Positions 11,300 through 22,274 of a stretch of DNA of 64,000 bases are shown here, piece after piece. The DNA is taken from positions 88,005,884-88,069,883 of the forward strand of contig CM043944.1 of the NCBI GenBank assembly GCA_014529385.2, in the 5' to 3' direction. The stretch comes from Adiantum capillus-veneris. Its lineage: Eukaryota > Streptophyta > Polypodiopsida > Polypodiales > Pteridaceae. Each line of letters opens with the position of its first letter. Positions within the stretch are counted from its first letter, which is position 1. The notes beneath the pieces were generated by a model, which saw nothing but the letters and a program-made list of their open reading frames with translations, did not search any database and was not told the DNA's origin. The position numbers and the translations under genes are program-made.

Positions 11300-12600
11300 G
11301 CAGCCATCAAATTTTCTGAATTTTGTGCTTCATCAAAAGTCAGATGCTCCTCAACATCATGTAAGCTAGACACAGCCAAAGCATAACAATGTGAAGCATA
11401 AGATGCATGGCGAGAGCCTGAACGAGTACGACTAGACAAAGGTGCATCCAATTTATTGTCACGCAAAGTGTGCACCAGCCATTTTGGCATACCTCTAGCC
11501 TGCTCATTTTCAGCCCTGTCCTCATCAAGTACATCATGTACATCTGCATCAGTAATAGGCTGATCTAAAACATTTTCAGAAACCCTTATAGGCTGTACAT
11601 TTGCCTCATTGGAACTTACATTCGTATTTACACCACTGAAAAGAGGCAACAAAGTGTCATAAATGTCGTGTGAGCTTACATTACTGTCTCTAGTACATGA
11701 CAGCAAGGGCTGAACATAATCTTCCACAAACACTACATCCCAAGAAACCAGAATACGTTTTGTTTGCGGATGATACAACCTGTAACCTTTGCTTTCAGCA
11801 CTATAACCAACAAAAATACATTTGACAGCCTTATCATCCAATTTTCTGTGCTGCACTTGTGGCACCAAAGCATATGCTAAACAGCCTAAAACACGCATGT
11901 GCTCAATAGAAGGTTTTCTATCATGCCATGCTTCATATGGCGTAATAGACTGCAAAGCTTTCATAGGACACCTGTTAAGTACATAAATGGCACACATAAT
12001 GGCCTCAAGCCAAAAAGAATGCGGCAAAGCTTGACTTTTGACCATACATTGTGCCATTTCCGTCAGTGACCTGTTTTTCCTCTCAGCAACACCATTTTGC
12101 TAAGGTGTATAAGGCACTGTACATTAGTGTTTTATCCCACGACTAGCCAGAAATGCATTAAATTCATGAGACATATACTCCCCCCCTCGATCGAATGGAG
12201 GGTGCCCATAGTACATTTCGAGACATTTTCAGCCATAGCCAGAAATTGTTTGAAGCACATAAAAACTTCGGACTTTGCTTCAAGCGGAAATACGCATGCA
12301 TTCTGGAGTAATCATCAATGAAAGTCACGAAGTATAGGTAATTGCACAAGGAAGGAGTTTGCATGGGCCTACAAACATCACTATGCACAAGCTGCAACCT
12401 GCATGTGGCCCGAACTGAACCATCCTTTGGAAATTTAGAACACTGCATCTTACCCAAAATACAGCCTTCACAAACATGTTTGACAGGTGCTTCAAGAGGC
12501 AGCAAATAAGTAACCATATCAGATTTCTGCAAACGCAGCAACACTGGGAAAATTCAGATGACCAAAACCTACATGCCAACGTTTTGCATCTGAAATAGCC
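11300..12600 (-). pseudogene. Copia-1 integrase (nonsense-interrupted)
   Basis: Reading the minus strand, the GAG-pre-integrase zinc-binding end (C-E-G-C) precedes the core with L-V-H-S-D and F-I-D-D-Y-S-R. After a break the motif Q-N-G-V-A-E-R carries the catalytic glutamate, then the N-R-C-P-M-K-A-L-Q-S-I-T-P-Y-E-A-W region. An in-frame TAG at 12100-12102 stands exactly where the conserved first Gln of P-Q-Q-N-G should be, so it looks like CAG to TAG. The core between 12164 and 12300 is also frame-shifted. Confidence 0.85.
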
Positions 12601-13963
12601 CTTGAATCTGCAACAACATTTGCAAAATTTTGTCATACAAAGTGAGCTTATAGAGCCCACGGCACAAAAGGCCAGATGCAACAATTTCATCACCAAAACT
12701 CAGATCATGAACTGTACATCTGTCATCCACAAATTTGACTACATGTCCAAGTCTAGCAAGTGCGGATACAGACAAGAGATTCTTCTTGATCCCAGGTACA
12801 TAAAGTGCATCAACAAGTGTGAAGGAACTGCCATTAGAAGCAGTGAGCACAATCTTTCCAACTCTCTGAACTGGATAAGAGGCGTTGTTGGCACAAGTGA
12901 CTAAATTCCCATGAGGGACAGACTCAAGAGAGGTAAACAATTCATGATGTGAGGTAATGTGCTTTGTAGCACCACTCTCGAAATACCACACATGTGAATC
13001 TGCAGCAACTGACAAGCATGCATCATGGATAGCAGGATTGTAAGTGCACTCTGCGCTAAAAGCCCATTCTGCATCAACATCAGCAACACAGTCTCCTTTC
13101 ATAGAAGACTCAACAATCGCTGCATTTGTAGTGGAACCAGCATTTGCAGTGGAACCACCCTCTTTCTTCTTAGCCTCTTTGGCCTTCAACTTAGGACACG
13201 ACTTGATCAAGTGATCATTGGCTTTACAATAATGGCAACGCATCTTCTTTTTGCCCTTATCACCAAAATTTCCAGACGAATTGCTTCCAGCAGAAGCATT
13301 AGGAACATAATTTTTTCCACTCGCAGCAGAACCATAAGAAGTGGCTGCATTGCTGTTACCACCCTTTCTTTCAGAAGCAATAAAATCTTGTTCAACTGCA
13401 CGCTGTCTAGTCCTATTTTTTCTGGACAGTGACTCTTGCAACAGCAATGTGCATAATGCATCAAACTTGATAACTTTTGGATTTCCTTGGGTCATAAGTC
13501 TCCAAGTACTAGCAAAAGTCTGGTAAGAATCTGGTAAGGCATCAAGAACAGTCTGCAGAAGGGAACTGTCTAAAATAACTTTACCTGCAGAAATAAGTTG
13601 CTCATTGATATCCTTGACACTAGGAAGGAAAGTGTCCATATCATCTTCCTCATGCATAATCTTTGACTCCAACTCTTTACGCAGCAAAGCAATTTTAGCC
13701 TCATTGCGACTTGCATAAAGATCTGCTAGAATATCCCAAGCCTGTTTTGCAGATTTTGCTGAACGGATGTGAGGAAAAATGGTGCGCTTCACAAACAACG
13801 CAATCAATGCATGAGCCTGCGCATCCTTAACATCCCAACGAGCTTGTTCTGCCATAGGGCACCTGTTATGCAGAAAACGGCACTGACAGAAATTCTGCAC
13901 AAAATGACGAAATAGCCTGTGCAATACTGCCTGTAGTGGAAACGGAGGCCGGAATGAGCCCAA
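12569..13963 (-). pseudogene. Copia-1 gag and protease
   Basis: One open minus-strand frame covers gag and the start of protease. Gag shows the A-W-D-I-L-A-D-L-Y region and the L-L-Q-T-V-L-D-A-L-P-D-S-Y motif of plant copia gag, then a CX2CX4HX4C knuckle (C-H-Y-C-K-A-N-D-H-L-I-K-S-C). The protease motif reads W-Y-F-E-S-G-A-T, so the catalytic aspartate of D-S-G-A is replaced by Glu (codon 12977-12979). The conserved N-L-L-S-V-S-A-L-A-R-L-G-H block follows. The true gag N-terminus probably lies further right in another frame (near 14040). Confidence 0.85.
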
Positions 13964-14108
13964 ATCAAAATTCTGAGCAGACCAAGCTCTTCGAGCTCCT
14001 CAAAATTTTTGTCGACCTGCAAACGCTCGCCAAAGCTCACTGAAATCGGAGAAAGTGAGCAGGCCTATGCTGGAGGAGCTGGCGACTAAGCCCGGGAGGA
14101 TGTGACCT

Positions 14109-14120
14109 GCTCCGATACCA
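14109..14120 (-). promoter_or_regulatory. Copia-1 primer binding site
   Basis: The minus strand reads TGGTATCGGAGC two bases inside the 5' LTR. It matches the tRNA-iMet primer site TGGTATCAGAGC with one mismatch. Confidence 0.85.
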
Positions 14121-14122
14121 AT

Positions 14123-14349
14123 TGTTGGAATTAGGGTTGCACAGAAACACACACAGCTTGGAGAAGAAGACGAAGGAAGCTCAAGGCACACAATAGAGAG
14201 TGTGTTACTTAGTGTGCAATGGAAAGATAGATAGCCCTAATGGGCATATATATATAGTGCACAGGGGAAAAAACCTCCTAAAGAGGGAAAAAATGCCCCG
14301 GCGGTCCTAGTGTGTTAACACACATCACTACCACATGTATATGGTAACA
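14123..14349 (-). repeat. Copia-1 5' LTR
   Basis: 227 bp, partner of 9509-9735, with TG...CA ends on the minus strand and a TATA-like run at about 14245-14257. Flanked on the right by the TATCT duplication at 14350-14354. Confidence 0.9.
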
Positions 14350-14354
14350 TATCT

Positions 14355-16625
14355 GTTAAAAACTAGATGGTAATCAAGCGGATAAGTAAGGTATGTGTGT
14401 TGAATTTTTGTAACCGTGTTGTTCTCTGTGGAATGGTATATGTGTAGGACTTTGAAAATCATAGAATTTTGAGAGAGTCCTATTAGTGTATGATTGCTTG
14501 TGTTTACGAGAAGATTTTTAAAACCAAAAATAAAAAATGCGGAGAGAACTCACCTGTGTGCTTTCTGTAAACCATTAGACTTTGGATGATGTACTGCATC
14601 TGAAAATATGTACTAGTTTGTGCATGGTAAGAGAGGTACAAGTAGGAGACAACTGAAACTAGCAAACTTAGACCAAAGTATAGGTAACAGATCCAAAATG
14701 TGGTAGTGTGGGATTAATAATTAGTCATGAACTTGACAACTACATAGGGGATTAGTATACAACGGAGACAAATGTGAGACAACTGAGTGGAAAAGAAATT
14801 TTCTACAGTTTTAACTTAATAAATGTATGAACCACATTTGATTTGAGTTTATAGAGTAATGTAAGAGACAAAATTACAGTACACATTACTTACAGACATC
14901 TACTAACTGAAGCAGTCCTCTTGATATGGCAAAATGTTGTCTCAAAAATGCTTAATAAAAGAAATTTTTTTTACTAATTATTTTAAAAAATTTATTGTTT
15001 AAAGGTCGTTGACTAGTGTTTAGTCATCATGTAAAGGCTACACTATAAACAGTAGATTGATCCAACAAATAAAGAAAACAATGCAAAATTAATTTGACCT
15101 TAGCTGCTCTATCAGACATTTCGAGTTAGATGTCAAAGTATGTAAAACAATATGCATCAAGAAAATGCCTGGCAAGACCAAAAACTTAAGCTCCTCTTTT
15201 AAACTTGTACTAGGTACGTAGTATGAGAGTCTGCAGCGTGTACAAATTACGTAAACTAGGCTAAATAATTCCTTGAAAGTCAGATAATGCAAACCACACG
15301 AGGTAGAACCTTGTTAGTCAAAATTAAGGGAAGTAAATGTGTAATTAGTTGAAATAGAAGAATAAAGATCACACAAGTAGGGATGCCGGTTTGCGCATTA
15401 ACGAGACACTCATACAGTAGGTGTGTTTGTGTGGTCACATGTAATGGTCATGGATAATGTGCCAAAAATGCAATCAAGATAGATGGGTCACACTGTCAGC
15501 TTGCTCAAAATAGCATAGTTGGAATTAATAAGAATATTTTACTAGATATATGATAAACAAGTACATAATTACTAAGAAAATATATAAACATAATACTATC
15601 TAAGCTCTAACAAATAACATCAAATGTATAAAAATGTACACAATCATTCTCTTTCTCTATATATTTATTTAGATGGTTTTTTAAATAATTATAATAATAA
15701 TAATAAATTCAATTGTTTGATTATGATACTAATATAGTTTATAATTGTAAAAAAGTATAACACTATCGATTGCAATTACCAAAACGCAATGGGGGATGAA
15801 TTGTTATAGTCATTCTCTTCAAAACGCCAAAATTTCTTATGAGACCCATCGGCTAGAATCCTTGTGGATCCAATTTAATATCCAGGTACAAAAATAAAAT
15901 GAAGTAAAGTGGAAGATTGTTATGAGAAAAATGTTGTCGGAGAAAGTATTGCACGGGTCGTGGAAAAGCTTCGTCAGTGTGTACTTCTGCCACTGTTGTC
16001 GGGGGGGTCAAAATGCTACATTAAACGCCTTAGGCCAAACTTACATATGATACAATCTCGATGGAGCTAATTACAATATCTAGGTATAAAAATAAAACAA
16101 AGTGAAGTGTGAAACTAAGGCAACATCCTAAAATCTTCATGTTAAAACCATCATCAGCATTGTCGTGAATGCCCGATGGTGCTCCACAGTGGGTGGTGTT
16201 GCAGGAAGTATTGCAACGGTCGTTGCAGATCTGCTCAATGTTCGCTATTGTAGGTAGCTACACGTCGCCGAAGAGTTTTGTCAAGTATCACCTCTATAGG
16301 TAGTCAGATTGGGCTAGGGGAGAGGGAGAAAGTGGGGGCGAGAGTAGACGACTTCAAACTACCATAAGTGGGGGTTTTGTGACCGGTCGTGAGCAACTTT
16401 GGGGTGCTAGTGCAGGGGCAGGAGCAGGTTGGTACAAATTGATAGCAATGTGGAAAGCTATGTGAACGTGTGCTCTATCCAAAGGTGTTTTCCTGGGATT
16501 TTTCTCTGAGCCTGGGTCTTCTCACCGCATGGATACAGACCTCCCCCCCCCCCCCTTATGAGGCATGTCCTTGTGCATTTGGAGTCCCAAAGACAGATTT
16601 ATGCTTTATTTGTTGCGACACTTGG
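14355..16625 (-). other. LARD-1 internal DNA, noncoding
   Basis: No protein-coding sequence is supported on either strand. It is AT-rich, with an AAT run at about 15693-15708 and a run of 13 C at 16543-16555. The last five bases, CTTGG at 16621-16625, are the Copia-2 target duplication. Confidence 0.6.
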
Positions 16626-16885
16626 TGTTAGGTTTAATGGCCATGTGGCCGACCGCCCATCACTAACTGCCGCTAACCCTAAGTGTACAGCTATACACTT
16701 GTGTGAGCCACTAACACTAAGTACAATGTGTATTGTGCCTTAGTGCATAAGATAAGAGAAGAAAGAAAGGGGGCATACAGTACGTTGGCTCTCCCCCCTT
16801 CAACTTGTGTGTGGCTATGGTGGTGTGTGCGTGAGTGTGTGCGTGCGTATTCTTCTTCCGTTGTGCTCCCAGCTCCTCCCCATCA
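16626..16885 (+). repeat. Copia-2 5' LTR
   Basis: 260 bp, starts TGTTAGG and ends CCCATCA. Nearly identical to 22010-22269. No strong TATA box is seen. Confidence 0.95.
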
Positions 16886-16887
16886 TC

Positions 16888-16900
16888 TAGTATCAGAGCG
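16888..16900 (+). promoter_or_regulatory. Copia-2 primer binding site
   Basis: TAGTATCAGAGCG begins two bases after the 5' LTR and matches the tRNA-iMet primer site TGGTATCAGAGC with one mismatch. Confidence 0.85.
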
Positions 16901-17957
16901 GTTTCATTCCCGAAATCGTTTCCGCACGTGCGTGCACTTTCAAGAGTGCAAACAGAATTCCGATTTCGCCATTGGCAAGTTAAGCTTCCCGAGAGCATTT
17001 CCATCAGGTGTCCTAGGGTTTTACCCCCCTTTCGGAGCCATTTGAGCCATCAGAAACCCCATTCGAGCTACGATTCAAGAGCTGAAATTTTCAGCCCTCT
17101 TATGGTAGTTTGTGCTGCAGTGCTTCCATAGCCAGTTACAGGTACCATTGTTGCAGTCTCTTCCATCTACGAGAGCCCACGGCTCATTCGGGAGTGTGTA
17201 GCCTCTTTCGGAGTGGCCTCATACACACACATAGAGTGGGAGCTTGACAGCATTGTCTTCTTCGACTACAGGTACAGGTACAGGCTACAGGTTTCAGTGC
17301 TTGTGATATTATGGTTCCAGTGGGAACAATTGTTTATGCGTACATGCATATGTTGACACTTTTGACAGTGTTTGAGCTCTTTTGAGAGCGGATTGACTCC
17401 CCACAGGGATGTTTAGTTGCAGGCACATGCTTTTGACGCCTGTTTGAGCATCTTGACAGACTTGTACGTCTTTGTGGATACTGCCATTGTACGCTTTTGT
17501 GGGGCCATCTTTTGGCTAGTACGGCAGTCCCGACCATTTCTGAGACTTGGTCTGGAAGATAGCCATTTCTGACACTTGGCTATACGTTTTTTCTGCATAA
17601 CCTACATTTTTGAGGGTTGATAGCGTGAGGTTTTCATTGAGCTGGGGTATTCTCAAATGTGGATCAGATTCCTTCGGTGATACAGGTAGCTGGAGCATCC
17701 CTTACGAGGCCTCGCCATAGGACATGTATAGAGTGGTATAGGTGCTTTTGACGCCGAGTTGGTGGTCTATGGTCAGTTTGACAGTTTATGCACCTCAGTT
17801 TGTCTCTATACAGTGTGCTTTTGAGAGGCATTGCTCTCTTTTATGCTTTGTGGGTGACATACTTGATCATTTTGTCTCGTATTTTGGTTGACATAGTCCC
17901 AAATACAAAGGAGACTCTGCCGAAATTTTCCCAGAATCTTTTGGTAGTTTTGTCACC
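16901..17957 (+). other. Copia-2 leader, noncoding
   Basis: This is a leader of about 1 kb between primer site and gag start. Short frames here have no domain. A degenerate ACAGGT repeat tract (ACAGGTACAGGTACAGG and variants) lies at about 17268-17300. Confidence 0.6.
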
Positions 17958-18511
17958 ATGTCTACTAGCAAAGACCGTGACATTTATGACATAAAGAAGT
18001 TTGATGGCACTAATTTTCAGCTTTGGAAGAATCAGATGCAAGATGTGCTTGTCCAAAAGAAACAGAAATTGCCTATTATTTATGCGACACGGACTGAAGA
18101 GATAAATTTGACTCAGTTTCAGTGGGAGGAGCTTGATGAGCTATGCAGATCTACTATTAGATTGCACCTTGCTGAGTCAGTGTACTTTTCAGTGCTAGAA
18201 TGTGAATCTGCCTATGCTTTATGGCAAAAGTTATGCAACACTTATGAAAAAGATACAGCAAGTAATAAGGTTTTCATGATGCGAAAATTGTTTAACCTTC
18301 GCATGAAGGAGTCAGCCAGTGTTGACAGTCATATTAATGACTTTGATTCTCTATTTGCTCAGATTCGTGCAAACGCATGACCATTGATGATGAGATGAAA
18401 GCAATCTTTCTACTTTGTTCGTTGCCACCCTCTTGGGATATCTTTTGCACAGCTGTTAGTAACTCTGCTCCTAATGGTACGCTAAAGTAGGATGATGTTA
18501 CTAGTGCACTT
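17958..18511 (+). pseudogene. Copia-2 gag (frameshifted)
   Basis: The frame opens with an ATG at 17958 and the motif K-F-D-G-T-N-F-Q-L-W-K, the standard N-terminus of plant copia gag. It continues through the A-Y-A-L-W-Q-K-L-C-N-T-Y block and L-F-N-L-R-M-K. Near 18375 the frame breaks, and coding continues in the frame used downstream (D-E-M-K-A-I-F-L-L-C-S-L-P). A TAG at about 18488 interrupts that frame before the zinc knuckle segment. Gag would form the particle around the element RNA. Confidence 0.85.
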
Positions 18512-20068
18512 TTGTCAGAGGAGATGCGTCGAAAGACCATGACTAGCTCGCATCATGGTGAAGCTCATTATGTGCAAAGGGATGATAAGCAACATAAGGG
18601 CTGTTCTTCGCAACGTGAGTCCAAGAAAGAGGGCAATAGAGATGCATCAAAGGATAGATCAAAGTCTCGTGGTCGCCGCAATGTTCAATGCCATTATTGT
18701 GATAAGTTTGGTCACATAACGAAGGATTGTTATGCTTGGAAGCGTGACAAAGATAAAGGAAAAGGAAAATACAATGATGATAAAGAGGAGAAACCAAAGA
18801 GTTCAGTTAAGATTAAAGAACTAAACATAGTGCAAGATGATTGTGATGCACAAGACATCAATATATTGACTAAAAATAATGATGTATTTTATGATGCACA
18901 AAAAACTCTATCTTTGCAGAGTTCTATGCCAACAGAGATACTTGTTAGTGGTGAAGTGTCCCATACATGGATTCTTGATTCAGGCGCTTCATTGCATGTC
19001 ACACCGCATAGGCATTGGTTTACTACATATGAGGAAACCATTGGCACTGTTACGCTAGGTGACAGCTACTCTTGTGACATTGTGGGCATAGGTGATATTT
19101 CTATGGTTATGGCAAATGGGGTGAGGTTTACCATACATAATGTGCGTCATGTTCCAGCTTTGACACGAAATTTGATTTCGGTTGGACATCTTGATGACTT
19201 GGGTTACAAAGTCACTTTTCATCAGCAGTCTTGGCGTATTGCGAAAGGTCATCTTATTTTAGCCCATGGTTCTAAAGTTGGTACACTTTATCCTCTTTAT
19301 GTATCTGACAAGAACAATGTTCTTTCTGTAACCGAGCTGCCAACTGTTGCTTTGTGGCATAGCCGGTTAGGTCATATGTCAAAGAAGGGAATGGAAACTC
19401 TTTCTCGTTTGGGCTACTTACCGTCTTTATCATTTTCTGATTTTCCCTTTTGTGAACACTGTCAATATGGTAAGCAAACACGAGCACATCGTACACAATC
19501 TTTTGACAAAGGAAGAAAGCACTTAGAGCTTGTGCATAGTGATTTATGTGGGCCTATTCCTTCTAAATCCCATGGTAGTGCGTCTTATTATGTTACATTC
19601 ATTGACGATGCAACACGACATGTTTGGGTTTATGCCATGAAGTCTAAAGATGAGACTTTTTCTTGTTTCAAAAAGTTCTTATCTAGTGTGGAAACTTAGT
19701 CTGAACATAAGTTGAAAGCTTTACGCTTAGACAATGGTGGAGAATATGTCTCCAAAGAGTTTACAGACTTCTGTTCAAGTAGGGTAATTAAGCGTGAGTT
19801 TGCAGCTCCTTATACCCCTGCACAAAATGGTGTTGCAGAACGAATGAATAGGACCATCCAAGAGTGGATTATGTCTATGCTATCACAGGCTAATTTACCG
19901 CAAGCGTTTTGGGTCGAAGAATTATACACTGCTGTGTATTTGATCAATAGATCACCACATGCTTCATTACAGTTTCGTGTACCTTTGGAGTTATGGTCAG
20001 GACATAAGTTGTCTTATGAAAAACTCCGTACATTTGGCTGAAAAGCTTATGCACATGTACCCAAGGAG
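18512..20068 (+). pseudogene. Copia-2 zinc knuckle, protease and integrase (nonsense-interrupted)
   Basis: In one frame are a CX2CX4HX4C knuckle (C-H-Y-C-D-K-F-G-H-I-T-K-D-C), then the protease with an intact W-I-L-D-S-G-A-S-L-H motif (Asp codon near 18977). The GAG-pre-integrase segment follows with W-H-S-R-L-G-H and C-E-H-C. The integrase core shows V-H-S-D-L-C-G-P, L-R-L-D-N-G-G-E-Y and N-G-V-A-E-R-M-N-R, so all three catalytic acids are present. Stops interrupt it at 19697 (TAG, Gln expected) and 20039 (TGA, at the conserved F-G-C position). Apart from these the sequence looks recently functional. Confidence 0.92.
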
Positions 20069-21957
20069 TTGCATGCTAAGCTTGACCCTAAGTCCAAGAA
20101 ATGCGTCTTTATTAGCTATGGTGTAGATGGTCAATTTGGCTATCGTTTATGGGATCCAGAAAGTCGATTAGTAATCCGTAGCAGTGATGTCGTCTTCAAT
20201 GAGACCAAGATGCATAGTCAGCCAACCAAAGAGGTTGAATTCTGGAAAGTGACGTTTTCCGATGTATCACCTCCTGTACAGATAGCTCCAGAGCCAATTA
20301 CTACACAGGCTAGTACAAGCTCTGATCAGCCGAGGAGATCTCAAAGAGTCTCACATCCACCAGAACGGTTTGTTCCAAGCGTGGACTTTGTGTTGCTGAC
20401 AGATAGTGGTGAGCCTTCTTGTTACAAAGAGGCTATGCTAGCCAATGATAAGGTTCATTGGGAACATGCTATGAAGAGGGAGCTATCCAGTATTGCAAAG
20501 AACAAAACATGGGAACTTGTTCCATTGCCAAAAGGTAGGAAAGCTTTGCCTTGTAAATGGGTTTACAAGAAGAAGATTGCATCCAATGTTGAGAATTACA
20601 AATCTCATTTAGTGGCCAAAGGTTTCAAGCAAGAATATGGTGTAGATTTCTAGGAAATCTTTTCTCCAGTGGTCAAGATGATGACACTAAGAATGTTGCT
20701 TGCTTTGGTTGCCACTGAAGATATGGAGCTTGATCAAATGGATGTCATTACAGCTTTCTTACATGGTGATCTTGAGGAAGAGATTTATATGCAGCAACCT
20801 GAAGGGTTTGTGCTCAAGGGCAAGGAACATTTGGTATGTAAGCTTTTGAAAAGTCTCTATGGCTTGAAGCAATCTTCCAGACAATGGTATCAAAAGTTTG
20901 ATGCATTTATGCATTCTCTAGGCTACAAGCGCAGTAATGAGGATCCATGTCTTTACATGAAAAGACAACCAAATGGACAGCTTATTATGCTTATCCTTTA
21001 TGTAGATGACATGCTTATTGTTGGTCATTCTAAGAAGGACATTGCTGACTTGAAAACCAAGCTGAAAAGTCAATTCGACATGAAAGATTTCAGTGAATCC
21101 AATCACATTTTCGGTATGCGCATTACTCGTGATCGTAAGAAGAGGTTGTTGTACCTTTCTCAAAAAGAGTATGTGCACAAGGTTCTTGATCGTTTCAACA
21201 TGCAGAAGGGGAAGGCCTTGAGTACTCCATTGCCTGCATATTTGAAACTTAGCAAGAACGATTGTCCCAAATCTGCTGAGGAAAAAGTTGCGATGGCTAA
21301 AATTCCTTATGCTTCAGCTTGTGGTAGTCTCATGTATGCCATGGTGGCTACAAGACCTGACATTGCACATGCAGTGGGAGTTGTCAGCAGATTTATGTCT
21401 AACCCTGGTAAAAAGCATTGGGATGCTATCAAGTCGATTCTCAGATACTTGAGTGGCACTGCAGATAGACAGTTATGCTATGGTCGTGGAGAGTCATCCA
21501 TTCAGGGATTCGTAGACAGTGACTATGCAGGCTGTGTTGACAGTCGTAAATCAACAACAGGTTGGATTTACACATTTGCTGGTTCTGTTATTTCTTGGAG
21601 ATCTGTTCTTCAAGATTGTACATCCATTTCTACGACAGAGGCAGAGTATGTTTCATTGAGTGAAGCATGCAAAGAAGCTATTTGGCTTGCTCGCCTAGTG
21701 AAAGATCTTGGATTGGAGCAGTGTACACCAGTTCTTCATTGTGACAGTCAAAGTGCTTATTGGCTAACAATCCAGTGTTTCATTCCAGAACGAAACACAT
21801 TGATGTGCGCTATCACTTCAGTCATGAATGCCTGGCAAACAAGAGCCTTAATTTTGTGAAGATTCCTACATCAGAGAACACAACGGATGCACTCACTAAG
21901 AGTCTCTCCAGCCATCAGTTTCAACACTGTCGTGAGTTGATGGGCATTGGGTGAAGA
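20069..21957 (+). pseudogene. Copia-2 reverse transcriptase and RNase H (nonsense and frameshift)
   Basis: The frame carries W-V-Y-K-K-K, V-A-K-G-F-K-Q, the L-Y-G-L-K-Q motif and an intact catalytic Y-V-D-D box (20999-21010). Next come A-T-R-P-D-I-A-H-A-V and the RNase H signatures D-S-D-Y-A-G and T-E-A-E-Y. A TAG at 20651-20653 replaces the residue before E-I-F-S-P-V, where Gln fits. A frameshift near 21762 moves the last 65 codons (F-H-S-R-T-K-H-I-D-V onward, 21760-21954) to another frame. Confidence 0.92.
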
Positions 21958-21998
21958 GTGGTGCTCTTCCATTTTTATAGTCTCCCACATTAGCCATC

Positions 21999-22009
21999 AA
22001 GTGGGAGAA
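21999..22009 (+). promoter_or_regulatory. Copia-2 polypurine tract
   Basis: AAGTGGGAGAA lies immediately before the 3' LTR start TGTTAGG, in the normal place for plus-strand priming. Confidence 0.8.
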
Positions 22010-22269
22010 TGTTAGGTTTAATGGCCATGTGGCTGACCGCCCATCACTAACTGCCGCTAACCCTAAGTGTACAGCTATACACTTGTGTGAGCCACTAACA
22101 CTAAGTACAATGTGTATTGTGCCTTAGTGCATAAGATAAGAGAAGAAATAAAGGGGGCATACAGTACGTTGGCTCTCCCCCCTTCAACCTGTGTGTGGCT
22201 ATGGTGATGTGTGCGTGAGTGTGTGCGTGCGTATTCTTCTTCCGTTGTGCTCCCAGCTCCTCCCCATCA
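22010..22269 (+). repeat. Copia-2 3' LTR
   Basis: 260-bp partner of the 5' LTR, followed directly by the CTTGG duplication at 22270-22274. Confidence 0.95.
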
Positions 22270-22274
22270 CTTGG

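Larger units (their letters stand above)
9509..14349 (-). mobile_element. Copia-1: full-length Ty1/copia element, inactivated
   Basis: LTRs of 227 bp lie at 9509-9735 and 14123-14349. TATCT precedes the left one (9504-9508) and follows the right one (14350-14354), a perfect target duplication. On the minus strand the order is LTR, iMet-like primer site, gag, protease, integrase, RT, RNase H, polypurine tract, LTR, the Ty1/copia order. The total length of 4841 bp is normal for copia. Several nonsense codons and a protease active-site change show it is no longer autonomous. Confidence 0.93.
16626..22269 (+). mobile_element. Copia-2: full-length Ty1/copia element, recently inactivated
   Basis: Two 260-bp LTRs (16626-16885 and 22010-22269) differ at about four sites. 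CTTGG precedes the left LTR (16621-16625) and follows the right one (22270-22274), a perfect target duplication. The order is LTR, primer site, leader of about 1 kb, gag, zinc knuckle, protease, integrase, RT, RNase H, polypurine tract, LTR. The length is 5644 bp. Pol is readable almost end to end but carries about four nonsense codons and two frameshifts. Confidence 0.95.

Noticed and set aside
16717-17131. Frames across the Copia-2 5' LTR and leader on both strands
   Set aside because: They cross the LTR and primer site and recur in the 3' LTR, so they are shadows of noncoding LTR sequence.
18370-18380. Programmed frameshift in Copia-2 gag
   Set aside because: Plant copia elements usually use one frame, no slippery heptamer is evident, and other plain frameshift and nonsense mutations exist in this copy.
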